From assembly GCF_001486585.1 (NCBI RefSeq), contig NZ_LN909043.1, forward strand, positions 63,361 through 127,360: a stretch of 64,000 bases of DNA. The letters are read 5' to 3'. Positions 8,184-16,558 of the stretch are shown piece after piece. Position 1 is the stretch's first letter. Each line of letters starts with the position of its first letter. Below the pieces are notes generated by a model. The model was given only the letters and a program-made list of their open reading frames with translations. It was not told the DNA's origin and searched no databases. The stretch comes from Paenibacillus senegalimassiliensis (GTDB taxonomy: Bacteria; Bacillota; Bacilli; Paenibacillales; Paenibacillaceae). The position numbers and the translations under genes were made by a program.

Positions 8184-10463
8184 TTATTTACCATACTTAC
8201 TTCTGGCTTGTTCTGTCGCTTCTACCATAACGCGCAGAGCGGCTACGGTTTCTTCGTATTTCCGCGTTTTGAGGCCACAGTCCGGATTGATCCAGAACTG
8301 ATCTGGACTCAGTACGTTCAAGGCCCGGTCGATCATGACGCTCATTTCTTCGACGGAAGGCACGCGTGGGCTATGAATATCGTATACGCCAAGTCCGATT
8401 CCCTTGTCATAGGTGTTCTCTTCAAAGCTGCCGATCAATTCCCCATGACTACGGGAAGTTTCAATAGAGATGACATCGGCATCCAGCGCATTGATGGAAT
8501 CGATAATATCGTGGAATTCACTATAGCACATATGCGTATGCACCTGTGTCTCATTCTTGACGGTGGAAGTGGACAAGCGGAATGCCTTGACTGCCCAATC
8601 CAGGTAAGCTGCCCATTGCTCGCGCTTCAGTGGCAGACCTTCCCGCAGTGCTGGTTCGTCGACCTGAATCATACCGATTCCGGCAGCTTCCAGAGCCTCA
8701 ACCTCTTGGCGCAAGGCCAGGGCGATTTGGTAAGCCACCTCCTCACGAGATTTGTCATCCCGCACGAAGGACCAGTTCAAGATTGTGACCGGACCGGTGA
8801 GCATTCCTTTGACCGGTTTGTCAGTCAAGGATTGTGCATAAACGGTTTCTGCCACGGTGATCGGAGCCGTCCAGTCGACATCTCCATAAATAATCGGCGG
8901 CTTCACGCAGCGCGAGCCATAGGATTGCACCCATCCGTTCGCTGTAAAGGCAAACCCGGCAAACTTCTCGCCGAAGAATTCCACCATATCTGTCCGTTCG
9001 AATTCTCCATGTACGAATACATCCAGCCCCAGGTCATCCTGAATTTTGATCCACTCTGCGATCTGCTCTTGAATGAACGTCTCATAACGCTCATTGCTCC
9101 ATTCGCCCTTACGCCACTTTTGGCGTGCACTGCGAACTTCCGGCGTTTGTGGGAAGCTCCCAATGGTTGTTGTTGGCAGCAACGGCAGGTTCCAACGCTT
9201 CTCCTGAATGCCCCGGCGTACAGCATAGCTGTCCGGACGGGATGTCGGCTGGGAGGCCAGTCCGGCAATCCCTGCTTCCACCTGCTCGCGATGACGGGCG
9301 CTCGATTGTTGCAAGGCTTGACGCGCTTGCTCGACAGCAGCGGCTTCGTTGCTGATTGCTTCATAACCGGATTGTCCAGCCTTGGCCAGCAATACAAGCT
9401 CTTCCAGCTTCTCCTCGGCAAAAGCGAGTGCTCCGCGTAGAACAGGATCGAGCTTCTGCTCACCGGCTGCGCTGAATGGTACGTGCAACAGCGTCGAGGA
9501 AGGTTGAATGAGCAATCGGTCGGCAGAAATCACTTCCGTCAATACGTTCAGAACGTCCAGCTTGCTCTTCAGGTCTGCCCGCCAAATGCTGCGTCCGTCG
9601 ATCAGTCCGGCACCCAGCAGCTTGTCTTGCGGGAAGCCAAGCTCGCGGATCGACTGTAAGTTCTGTCCATGATCATGGACGAAGTCCAGACCGATACCAT
9701 GAACCGGCAACTCTGTAACAGCCTTATAATGATCTACGGCTTCGAAGTACGTTTGCAGGAACAGCTTGATGCCTGGTACTTCTTGCGCCAGCTTGTTATA
9801 GATTTGGCTAACTTGCCCGATTTCTTCCACGGAGAGCGATACGCAAAGGATAGGTTCATCAATTTGTACCCATTCAGCGCCTTCTGCCGCCAGTTCTTGC
9901 AAGACTTGAATATATAAAGGAAGCAAACGGTCGATCCAGGCCTGAAGCTGATCTGGACTATAGCCCTTGGACAGCTTGAGGAAGGTGTAAGGACCAACAA
10001 TGACGGGTCTTCCTTCAATGCCAAGCTCAGCCTTGGCTTCACGGTAAGCTTCAAGTGGCTGATTACGAGTCAGCTTTGGCTGAAGCTCGCCTAGCTCTGG
10101 TACGATATAGTGGTAGTTCGTGTTGAACCATTTAGTCATTTCGAAGGCAGCGGCATCCCGATTGCCTCTGGCCATTGCGTAATACACGGACAAGTCCGGA
10201 GTACCGCCAGTGTAGCCGAATCTTTGTGGAATCAGACCGAACATCACAGCCAAATCCAGAATGTGGTCATAATACGTAAAGTCTCCCACCGGGATAACTT
10301 CAACACCCTTGTCTTGTTGCAGCTTCAAGTTGCCAAGACGAATGCGTTTTAGCTCGGCGTGCAGGTCTTGTTCCTCCAGCTTGCCCGACCAGAAGGCCTC
10401 CAATGCTTTTTTCCATTCACGATTACGTCCTATACGGGGGAACCCCAGATTTGCGCTCTTCAT
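8184..10463 (-). CDS. metE: Cobalamin-independent methionine synthase
   Basis: MetE of about 759 residues, the usual family length. It transfers a methyl group from 5-methyltetrahydropteroyl-triglutamate to homocysteine, the last step of methionine synthesis, in the cytosol. The N-terminal barrel begins with ANLGFPRIGRNREWKK; the C-terminal barrel holds the zinc site residues in THMCYSEF and NPDCGLKTR. I chose ATG at 10463, which has GGAG six bases upstream; an in-frame GTG at 10475 is possible. No SAM riboswitch, T-box or cobalamin riboswitch is apparent in the short upstream region. A LysR gene lies immediately upstream on the same strand and probably controls it. Confidence 0.97.
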   Translation of the reverse strand: MKSANLGFPRIGRNREWKKALEAFWSGKLEEQDLHAELKRIRLGNLKLQQDKGVEVIPVGDFTYYDHILDLAVMFGLIPQRFGYTGGTPDLSVYYAMARGNRDAAAFEMTKWFNTNYHYIVPELGELQPKLTRNQPLEAYREAKAELGIEGRPVIVGPYTFLKLSKGYSPDQLQAWIDRLLPLYIQVLQELAAEGAEWVQIDEPILCVSLSVEEIGQVSQIYNKLAQEVPGIKLFLQTYFEAVDHYKAVTELPVHGIGLDFVHDHGQNLQSIRELGFPQDKLLGAGLIDGRSIWRADLKSKLDVLNVLTEVISADRLLIQPSSTLLHVPFSAAGEQKLDPVLRGALAFAEEKLEELVLLAKAGQSGYEAISNEAAAVEQARQALQQSSARHREQVEAGIAGLASQPTSRPDSYAVRRGIQEKRWNLPLLPTTTIGSFPQTPEVRSARQKWRKGEWSNERYETFIQEQIAEWIKIQDDLGLDVFVHGEFERTDMVEFFGEKFAGFAFTANGWVQSYGSRCVKPPIIYGDVDWTAPITVAETVYAQSLTDKPVKGMLTGPVTILNWSFVRDDKSREEVAYQIALALRQEVEALEAAGIGMIQVDEPALREGLPLKREQWAAYLDWAVKAFRLSTSTVKNETQVHTHMCYSEFHDIIDSINALDADVISIETSRSHGELIGSFEENTYDKGIGLGVYDIHSPRVPSVEEMSVMIDRALNVLSPDQFWINPDCGLKTRKYEETVAALRVMVEATEQARSKYGK

Positions 10464-10539
10464 GTACGTCTCCACTCCTTAAGTGATTATCCTCATTAAA
10501 TTGATAGGAATAAGATAGCACACTTTGTCATTCATAGAG

Positions 10540-10557
10540 TAAGTCTAATAAGCTATT
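10540..10557 (-). promoter_or_regulatory. Candidate LysR-type site upstream of metE
   Basis: TAAGTCTAATAAGCTATT lies between lysR and metE. Its 8-mer CTAATAAG (10545-10552) recurs before the lysR gene at 11527-11534 in a similar A/T-rich context (TAAGCTAATAAGTCC). A repeated site in front of both genes fits an autoregulating LysR activator; no binding is proven. Confidence 0.4.
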
Positions 10558-10580
10558 GCCCGCTATAGCTAAAAGCTATA

Positions 10581-11498
10581 TCAACGTTCTTCGTACTGTA
10601 CCGTTTCCTCCAATGCTTCGATATAAGCCGCGCCCAGCTTGGTCAGCTTGGCATTACGATGGCAAATCCAGCCGACATTGATCGTCTCTTCACTGGCAAG
10701 GGGTACCGGAATAATCTCATTCCCATTCAGATCAGAGCTTAGTACGCCGGTGGAGATGGTATATCCGTTAAGTCCAATCAACAGGTTGAACAGGGTAGCC
10801 CGGTCGTTCACCTTAATGCTTTTGCGGTGAGACAATGTACTCAGAATCTCTTCAGCGAAATGAAATGAGTTAAATTCCCCTTGCTCGAAATAGAGGTATG
10901 GGTAATCCTCTAACTGCTCAAGAGTCACGATTGGATGCTGTGCCAGGGGATTGCGAATACTGACAAAGACATGAGCCTTGGCCTTGAACAAGCTGTTAAA
11001 AATCAAGTTGCCATCGTTCAGCAGACGGTTGATGACCTTGGAGTTGAATTCGTTGATATAGAGAATGCCAATTTCGCTGCGCTGACTCTTCACGTCATTG
11101 ATAATCTCATGCGTTTTCGTCTCGCGGAAGGCCAATTCATATTCGTCCTGCCCGTATTCATCCACCAGCTTCACGAAGGCATTAACCGCAAAGGCGTAAT
11201 GCTGGGTGGAGACGGAGAAGTGCTGCGGCGAAGGCTTGGCGTTGAGATATTGATTCTCCAGCAGTTCGGCCTGCTCAATCACCTGTCTGGCGTAAGCTAG
11301 AAATTCGGCGCCTTCCTTAGAGAGCAGAATTCCCTTGTTCGTCCGTTCAAAGATGGTGACACGGATGTTCTCCTCCAACTCGCGGATCGCATTGGAGAGA
11401 CTGGGCTGCGAAATGAACAGGCGGCGGGCCGCCTCATTCATCGATCCCCGGTTAGCTACTTCTATAACGTAACGGAGCTGCTGCAATGTAATTTTCAC
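10581..11498 (-). CDS. LysR family regulator, probable methionine/sulfur control
   Basis: Full-length LysR protein of 305 residues: winged helix-turn-helix in residues 1-60 (RGSMNEAARRLFISQPSLS, AIRELE, GILLSKEGAEFL), then the two-lobed effector domain. The helix-turn-helix resembles the CysB/MetR/CmbR-type sulfur and methionine regulators of Firmicutes as I recall them. It lies directly upstream of metE on the same strand, 117 bases from the metE start, an arrangement that supports metE as its target. Both upstream regions share CTAATAAG. The effector (homocysteine or O-acetylserine in relatives) is not readable. Confidence 0.85.
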   Translation of the reverse strand: MKITLQQLRYVIEVANRGSMNEAARRLFISQPSLSNAIRELEENIRVTIFERTNKGILLSKEGAEFLAYARQVIEQAELLENQYLNAKPSPQHFSVSTQHYAFAVNAFVKLVDEYGQDEYELAFRETKTHEIINDVKSQRSEIGILYINEFNSKVINRLLNDGNLIFNSLFKAKAHVFVSIRNPLAQHPIVTLEQLEDYPYLYFEQGEFNSFHFAEEILSTLSHRKSIKVNDRATLFNLLIGLNGYTISTGVLSSDLNGNEIIPVPLASEETINVGWICHRNAKLTKLGAAYIEALEETVQYEER

Positions 11499-11784
11499 GC
11501 AGATATCCCCTTCCTTTCACTATAAGCTAATAAGTCCAATTCGTGATTTACGCAAAGAAGCAGACGAGAAAATGTTCTTACGATCGCTGTTGCTCATAGA
11601 TTTCTCCTATTCAATAAATTCTTATAAGGTAGAAATCCATTCACAAAGGCGAACACTTCGCTTCTTCAGAATCATTTTTCTCACTTGCTTGTTATGCTAA
11701 TTTTTATTTCAACCTATTAGCTCTATAATATCACACAGCGGCAGACTCTTTCTTTGTTCTAATGGGTACATTAAGGAGGAATTA

Positions 11785-11844
11785 ATGAACTGTATGTTAG
11801 GAAACATAACATTCCTAGTTGAAAATATCGGTTGTTCCTTCTGA
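11785..11844 (+). CDS. Possible 19-residue small ORF
   Basis: AAGGAGGA stands four bases before an ATG opening a 19-codon frame (MNCMLGNITFLVENIGCSF). A TATAAT box lies 55 bases upstream. It may be a leader peptide or chance; nothing shows a function. Confidence 0.25.
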   Translation: MNCMLGNITFLVENIGCSF

Positions 11845-11900
11845 ATGACATGAAATCTATCGTATAAAGCTTCAAACTTGATTAAAAAGACTAATATATA

Positions 11901-11967
11901 TTGACATGGTCGGAAAACAGGGATATAGTGAGAAAAAGTTTCTTAATGGTATAAGGTGTGAACCTTA
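11901..11967 (+). promoter_or_regulatory. gntR operon promoter and candidate operator
   Basis: TTGACA (11901-11906), a 17-base spacer and TATAGT (11924-11929) form a near-perfect SigA promoter. The palindrome TAAGGT-GTGA-ACCTTA (11952-11967) lies just after the expected start site, where a GntR/FadR-type repressor could block transcription. Operator assignment is inferred. Confidence 0.7.
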
Positions 11968-11984
11968 GATCTTTCTAAAATACA

Positions 11985-12773
11985 ATGAACGGGTGTGGTG
12001 CTGTGTCCTTGAATCTGCCTGTGCAATTTGAGAAAGTGTCCTCCAAGAAAATTAGTGACTTCATCTTCGGGCAGTTGGAAGAAGCCATTATATTGAAGGA
12101 ACTGAAGAGTGATGAGCAAATTCCTTCGGAACGGGACCTGGCCGTTATATTTGGAGCGAGCCGTCTGGCGGTCCGTGAAGCACTTGCCCAGTTGGAAGAG
12201 CTAGGACTGGTAGAGAAGCGTGTTGGGGCCAAGGGCGGAACCTTTATCCTGCCGCTGACGCTGAATTCGCACCGTCGTAATCGGGAAGAACTGATTAGGA
12301 ACTGGGATGCGCTGATGGAGGTCTTCGAGTATCGGACGATCGTAGAACCACAGGCGGCTCATTTGGCGGCTCGGAAGATTACCGACGAGGAACTTCACAG
12401 ACTTCGGGAATATATTGAGGCTAGTACCGACCCGGCTTGTACTCGGGAGACTTTCCGGGCGCTGGATGTGCAAATTCATTTGAGCGTAGCCAAGGCCTCC
12501 GGGAATGCTTACTTGTACCGTTCGATCCGGCAGATTCGTACCAAGATCAATCCCGCATTGGATTTGATGCCTTATAATGAAACGATTCGTTCACATAATA
12601 ACGAGGAGCACCAGGCCTTGTATCAAGCTTTATCTAGGCGCGACGCCGAAGCTTCCAGAGACATCATGTGCAGGCATATCAGTCAGTCGGCTGAAGCCAT
12701 ATCCTCAAGAATGTTTGAGGAGCAAGGGGACATTCCCTCAACGCTGGACTCGGCACCCACATCAAGATTATAA
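11985..12773 (+). CDS. GntR family regulator, FadR/FCD subfamily
   Basis: N-terminal winged helix with QIPSERDLAVIFGASRLAVR, EALAQLEELGLVEKRVGAKGGTF across about residues 40-85, followed by an all-helical FCD ligand domain (YRTIVEPQAAHLAARKI, then FHLSVAKASGN-like IHLSVAKASGNAYL). FCD regulators bind organic acids or peptide-derived ligands, often with a metal. The ATG at 11985 has no clear ribosome binding site; an in-frame GTG at 12003 is an alternative. It is the first gene of the peptide-utilisation operon and stands 15 bases before the M20 amidohydrolase, so it probably senses a substrate of that pathway. Confidence 0.85.
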   Translation: MNGCGAVSLNLPVQFEKVSSKKISDFIFGQLEEAIILKELKSDEQIPSERDLAVIFGASRLAVREALAQLEELGLVEKRVGAKGGTFILPLTLNSHRRNREELIRNWDALMEVFEYRTIVEPQAAHLAARKITDEELHRLREYIEASTDPACTRETFRALDVQIHLSVAKASGNAYLYRSIRQIRTKINPALDLMPYNETIRSHNNEEHQALYQALSRRDAEASRDIMCRHISQSAEAISSRMFEEQGDIPSTLDSAPTSRL

Positions 12774-12788
12774 GGAGGCAGACACGTT

Positions 12789-13973
12789 TTGACTATGGAC
12801 GAGCTGCTGCATAAATCGCAACAATTGCAAGAACAACTGATTTCATGGCGAAGAGATTTTCACCAACACCCGGAGACGGCTTATGAGGAGCTTCGTACGG
12901 CTGCTGCGGTAGAGCAGCATCTGCGGGAGCTTGGGCTGGAGGTTACTGCTGGCGTAGGCAGAACCGGGGTTGTAGCGGTGCTTCGCGGCGAAGAGCCCGG
13001 CCCGACAATCGGCTTGCGGGCGGACATGGATGCCCTGCCGATTCAGGATCAAAAGACGGCGGACTATGCCTCACAGACACCCGGGAAGGCGCATCTATGC
13101 GGACATGATGCCCATACATCCATGCTTATGGGCGCTGCCAAGCTGCTTACCGAATACGGCAAGCCGAAGCGGGGCAACATTAAGTTTATTTTCCAGCCTG
13201 CGGAAGAAGGATATGCCGGAGCCAAGGCCATGATGGACGATGGCGTACTGGACAATCCCAAGGTGGATGTCATGGTGGGGCTGCACGTGTATCCGGGCTT
13301 GCCTACAGGCTCCATCGGAGGCAATAAAGGCGTCGCCTTTGCTTCAGCCGATCCTATCGAGATCGAAATTATTGGCAGTGGCGGTCATGCCGCGAGACCC
13401 CACGAGGGGATCGATGCGATCGCCGCTGCTGCACAAGTGGTCACAGCATTGCAAAATGTGACCAGCCGCATGGTCGACCCGCTGGAGCCAGCCGTGGTCA
13501 CCATCGGCACGATTCACGGGGGAGACATGGCGACGGCCATCGCTTCCTCGGTGCGAATGACGGGAACCGTAAGGACCCTCTCTCCGCAGGTACGCAAGCA
13601 AATGCCGGCTCTCATCGAGAGAGCGGTCAAGGGAGCTTCCCAAACATTAGGAGCGGATTACAAATTCCGCTATGAGGCCAGCTATCCGCCGGTTATGAAT
13701 GATGAGAAGATGGTGGATTTCGTCATGGAGACCAGCGAGAAGCTGTTCGGCAAGCCGGTCTGGACTCCGCTCAAGCCTTCTACGGGCGGTGAGGACTTCG
13801 CGTTTTACTCCGAAGCCGTCCCTAGCGTATTCTTCCGTCTTGGCGTTAATGCCGGCGAGCCGCGGACCAGCTATCCGCTGCATCATCCGATGTTTGATTT
13901 GGATGAGAAGGCATTGCCTCATGGAGTGGCTTTGCTGTCTTCGATTGCACTCACGTATTTACAACTTACTTGA
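12789..13973 (+). CDS. M20D-family metallo-amidohydrolase
   Basis: A 394-residue cytosolic hydrolase of the M20D type (N-acyl-amino acid, hippurate or IAA-amino acid hydrolases). Visible motifs are RRDFHQHPE at the start, GLRADMDALPI, the metal-binding HLCGHDAHTSMLM, the general-base FQPAEEG, GGHAARPHEGID of the dimerisation domain and the late GGEDFAFYS. It should cleave an amide such as an N-acyl amino acid or dipeptide, probably with a binuclear metal site. TTG at 12789 is chosen since AAGGAGG is ten bases upstream; an ATG follows two codons later. It sits between the GntR regulator and the binding protein of a Dpp-type importer, so it probably processes what that importer brings in. Confidence 0.9.
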   Translation: MTMDELLHKSQQLQEQLISWRRDFHQHPETAYEELRTAAAVEQHLRELGLEVTAGVGRTGVVAVLRGEEPGPTIGLRADMDALPIQDQKTADYASQTPGKAHLCGHDAHTSMLMGAAKLLTEYGKPKRGNIKFIFQPAEEGYAGAKAMMDDGVLDNPKVDVMVGLHVYPGLPTGSIGGNKGVAFASADPIEIEIIGSGGHAARPHEGIDAIAAAAQVVTALQNVTSRMVDPLEPAVVTIGTIHGGDMATAIASSVRMTGTVRTLSPQVRKQMPALIERAVKGASQTLGADYKFRYEASYPPVMNDEKMVDFVMETSEKLFGKPVWTPLKPSTGGEDFAFYSEAVPSVFFRLGVNAGEPRTSYPLHHPMFDLDEKALPHGVALLSSIALTYLQLT

Positions 13974-13991
13974 TAACTAGGGGGCATACAC

Positions 13992-15542
13992 ATGAAGAGA
14001 ACTTGGATGAAGAGTATTACAGCACTTGTGTTGGTGATGTTAGTGGTTTCGGGTTGCGGCAACGCTGCGAACAGTCCGGCAGCAGACCCGGGCACGAACA
14101 ATGCAAGCCCTAATAACGGAACACTGACTATTGCAAATGCTACGGATATTGAGAGCTTTGACTTTCATAACAATAACACCACCGTCAGCGAATCTGTTCT
14201 GGTGAACATGTTCGATTACCTGATCAAGAATGATAATGATGGCAATAAGCTGCCGGTTCTTGCGACTTCCTGGGAACAGGTAGACGATACAACATGGAGA
14301 TTTGTGCTTCGTGACGATGTTACCTTCCATAACGGTGATTCATTCACAGCGGCGGATGTCAAATTCACGCTGGAGCGAGTAGCCACGGATGGCACGCTGA
14401 AGCAAAATTCGCTGTACAAGCAAATTACTGCCGTGAATATTGTGGATGACCATACGGTGGATATCGTAACGGACGGTCCTGATCCGCTCTTGCTGAACCG
14501 TTTGTCCCGCATGGGCTCGGGGATGTTGCCTTCGAAGTATATCGAAGAAAAGGGCATGGATGAATTTTTGAAGGCTCCAGTAGGTACCGGGCCGTACAAA
14601 TTCGGAAGCTGGCAACGCGATGACCGGGTTGAACTCTTGAAGAATGAGAATTATTTTGGCGATGCGCCTAAATGGGATAAGGTGGTCTTCCGCTCTATTC
14701 CTGAAGCCTCTACCCGTGTCTCGGAATTGTTGACCGGTGGGGTGGATATTATCGCCTCGGTTCCATCGACAGATGTGGGTCGTATTGAAGGCGAGGGCAT
14801 GAACGTGGTTACTGCTCCGATTCAGCGTGTTCTCCAGCTTATTTTGCGTCAAACCGAAGGCACCCCAACGGCTGATCCTAAGGTTCGCGAGGCTATTGAT
14901 TTGGCGATTGACAAGAAAGCCATCGTCGACAGTATTGCTGGGGGCGCAGGCATCCTGACCCGTACCTCAGTCACACCAGGCAACTTCGGTGCCGATCCAA
15001 GTCTTTACGAGCAATCGTTGTACGATGTGGATCAGGCCAAGCAATTGCTGCAAGATGCTGGTTATGCTAACGGTGGTCCCGAGGTCTCCATGTCCGTTCA
15101 ATCGCAATACAGCGAATATGCTCAGGTGGTAGGGGCTATGCTGACCGAGGTAGGCTTTAAGGTAAATCTCGACGTATTGGAAGCCAGCACTTTCAGTGAG
15201 AAGATGACCTCCAAGACCTTTGGCGAAATATTTATGATCGGGATTGGCAACTCCATGAATGATGCTTCCAATAACTACACCCGTTATTTGGCGGAACGCG
15301 CCAAGGGCGAAACGGACTATAACAATCCGGAAGTTGAAGAGCTGCTGCAAGCCGCTTCCCAGAACATGAATCCGGAAGAGCGCGAGAAGCAATATCAGCA
15401 GGTTCAACAGATCTTTGCTAAAGAGCGTCCAGCGGTGTACCTCTTCCAGATGGAAGGCATGTATGGCGTAGGGGCGAAGGTGGACTTCTCGCCGCGCCGG
15501 GACGAAATGTATTTTGCCGATGAAATTTCACCGAAAAACTAA
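13992..15542 (+). CDS. Peptide ABC transporter substrate-binding lipoprotein (SBP family 5)
   Basis: A lipoprotein of 516 residues: signal peptide with lipobox VVSGC (Cys 22), a Ser/Ala/Asn-rich linker, then the usual family-5 order: LTIANATDIESFD, a WRFVLRDDVTFHNG motif, TAADVKFTLERV, GTGPYKF, VREAIDLAIDKKAIV, and a C-terminal lobe with GFKVNLDVLEASTF and PAVYLF. It captures oligopeptides or related compounds outside the membrane for the DppBCDF-like genes that follow. A strong hairpin after its stop may raise its mRNA level relative to the permeases. It is a useful in-window control for the permuted homologue at 22843. Confidence 0.92.
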   Translation: MKRTWMKSITALVLVMLVVSGCGNAANSPAADPGTNNASPNNGTLTIANATDIESFDFHNNNTTVSESVLVNMFDYLIKNDNDGNKLPVLATSWEQVDDTTWRFVLRDDVTFHNGDSFTAADVKFTLERVATDGTLKQNSLYKQITAVNIVDDHTVDIVTDGPDPLLLNRLSRMGSGMLPSKYIEEKGMDEFLKAPVGTGPYKFGSWQRDDRVELLKNENYFGDAPKWDKVVFRSIPEASTRVSELLTGGVDIIASVPSTDVGRIEGEGMNVVTAPIQRVLQLILRQTEGTPTADPKVREAIDLAIDKKAIVDSIAGGAGILTRTSVTPGNFGADPSLYEQSLYDVDQAKQLLQDAGYANGGPEVSMSVQSQYSEYAQVVGAMLTEVGFKVNLDVLEASTFSEKMTSKTFGEIFMIGIGNSMNDASNNYTRYLAERAKGETDYNNPEVEELLQAASQNMNPEEREKQYQQVQQIFAKERPAVYLFQMEGMYGVGAKVDFSPRRDEMYFADEISPKN

Positions 15543-15555
15543 TTGAAACAGGCAG

Positions 15556-15596
15556 CGGGAAGCGGGCGGGAATCTTGATTCTCCGCCTGCTTCCCG
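15556..15596 (+). other. Strong intra-operon hairpin after the binding-protein gene
   Basis: CGGGAAGC-GGGCGG-GAATC pairs with GATTC-TCCGCC-TGCTTCCCG around a two-base loop, with small interruptions. There is no T-tract, so rather than a terminator it looks like a 3' stabiliser or processing site that lets the binding protein be made in excess. Confidence 0.7.
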
Positions 15597-15622
15597 TCCA
15601 TTCACCGGGGGGGAACGAGGCT

Positions 15623-16540
15623 GTGGGCAAATTTATTGCGAAATCATTATTGCAAATGATACCTGTGCTCGTATTGATTTCGCTGATTGTATTTATACTT
15701 GTTCGGGTTACCGGCGACCCGGTCGCCTTGATGCTTCCAGAGACGGCGACGGATGAGGACAGGGCTCTGCTTACGCAGGAACTGGGCTTGAATGAGCCTC
15801 TGTACAAGCAATATGGATTGTTCATCGTAAATGCAGTGCAGGGCGATTTCGGGACTTCCTTCCGCTATAATCAGCCTGCGCTACCACTTGTGCTGGAACG
15901 CTTGCCTGCCAGCTTCGAGCTGGCGGTAGCGGCCATGGTATTTGCTATTGTGATAGCTGTACCTGCGGGCATTTGGTCCGCAGTCAAACGTAACACCTTC
16001 TCCGATCTGTTCATTTCGGGGTTCTCTGTGCTGGGGAAGGCTATGCCTAACTTCTGGATGGGAATTATGCTTATTTTGTTCTTGTCCGTCATCTTCAAGA
16101 TCTTTCCCGTATCCGGCCGGGGTGGCTTCAGCCATCTGGTCCTGCCCGCAATTACGCTTGGCGTAGGCCTGGCGGCACAAATGACAAGATTAATTCGCTC
16201 CAGCATGCTGGAGATTTTGAGTCAGGATTATATCCGTACTGCTCGGAGCAAAGGCATTGTAGAGGCGGTTGTGGTTGGCAAGCACGCTTTGCGCAATGGG
16301 CTTATTCCCGTTGTCACCATTATGAGCCTGCAGTTCACCAGCTTAATTGGAGGCACGCTGATTACGGAAACGGTATTTGCCTGGCCGGGACTCGGCCAAC
16401 TGCTGGTATCGGCGGTAAATACCCATGATATGGCGATTGTGCAGGCGGCTGTATTCGTGATTGCCGTATTCGTCATCTTGATGAACCTGCTAACGGACGT
16501 AGTCTATCGGCTGCTCGATCCACGCATCAAGTACAGCTAA
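15623..16540 (+). CDS. Peptide ABC transporter permease, DppB/OppB-like
   Basis: About 305 residues, standard DppB length, six membrane helices. It has the N-terminal helix followed by VRVTGDPVALMLPE, the ATDEDRALLTQELGLNEPLYKQY region and the cytoplasmic EAA-type loop (DYIRTARSKGIVEAVVVGKHALRNGLIPV) that docks on the ATPases. The end LLDPRIKYS is typical. I placed the start at GTG 15623 because a G-rich ribosome binding site precedes it and the longer frame would begin inside the upstream hairpin. Substrate range is set by the binding protein. Confidence 0.9.
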   Translation: MGKFIAKSLLQMIPVLVLISLIVFILVRVTGDPVALMLPETATDEDRALLTQELGLNEPLYKQYGLFIVNAVQGDFGTSFRYNQPALPLVLERLPASFELAVAAMVFAIVIAVPAGIWSAVKRNTFSDLFISGFSVLGKAMPNFWMGIMLILFLSVIFKIFPVSGRGGFSHLVLPAITLGVGLAAQMTRLIRSSMLEILSQDYIRTARSKGIVEAVVVGKHALRNGLIPVVTIMSLQFTSLIGGTLITETVFAWPGLGQLLVSAVNTHDMAIVQAAVFVIAVFVILMNLLTDVVYRLLDPRIKYS

Positions 16541-16558
16541 GGAAGGGGGAGGATCTTA

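Larger units (their letters stand above)
11499..11984. other. Divergent intergenic region between lysR and gntR
   Basis: This 486-bp AT-rich stretch holds the lysR control site (11522-11540), an isolated TATAAT (11724-11729) with a poor -35, a tiny ORF with a strong ribosome binding site (11785-11844), a strong promoter (11901-11929) and a palindrome (11952-11967) before gntR. I see no larger gene or structured RNA. Confidence 0.6.

Noticed and set aside
8208..9440. A 410-codon open frame on the plus strand opposite metE
   Set aside because: It lies wholly inside the metE coding sequence, has no ribosome binding site and its translation shows no family motifs; it is a shadow of the metE frame.
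10464..10580. Riboswitch or T-box before metE
   Set aside because: The interval is only about 117 bases and shows no S-box, T-box or cobalamin riboswitch elements; regulation by the LysR protein is more likely.
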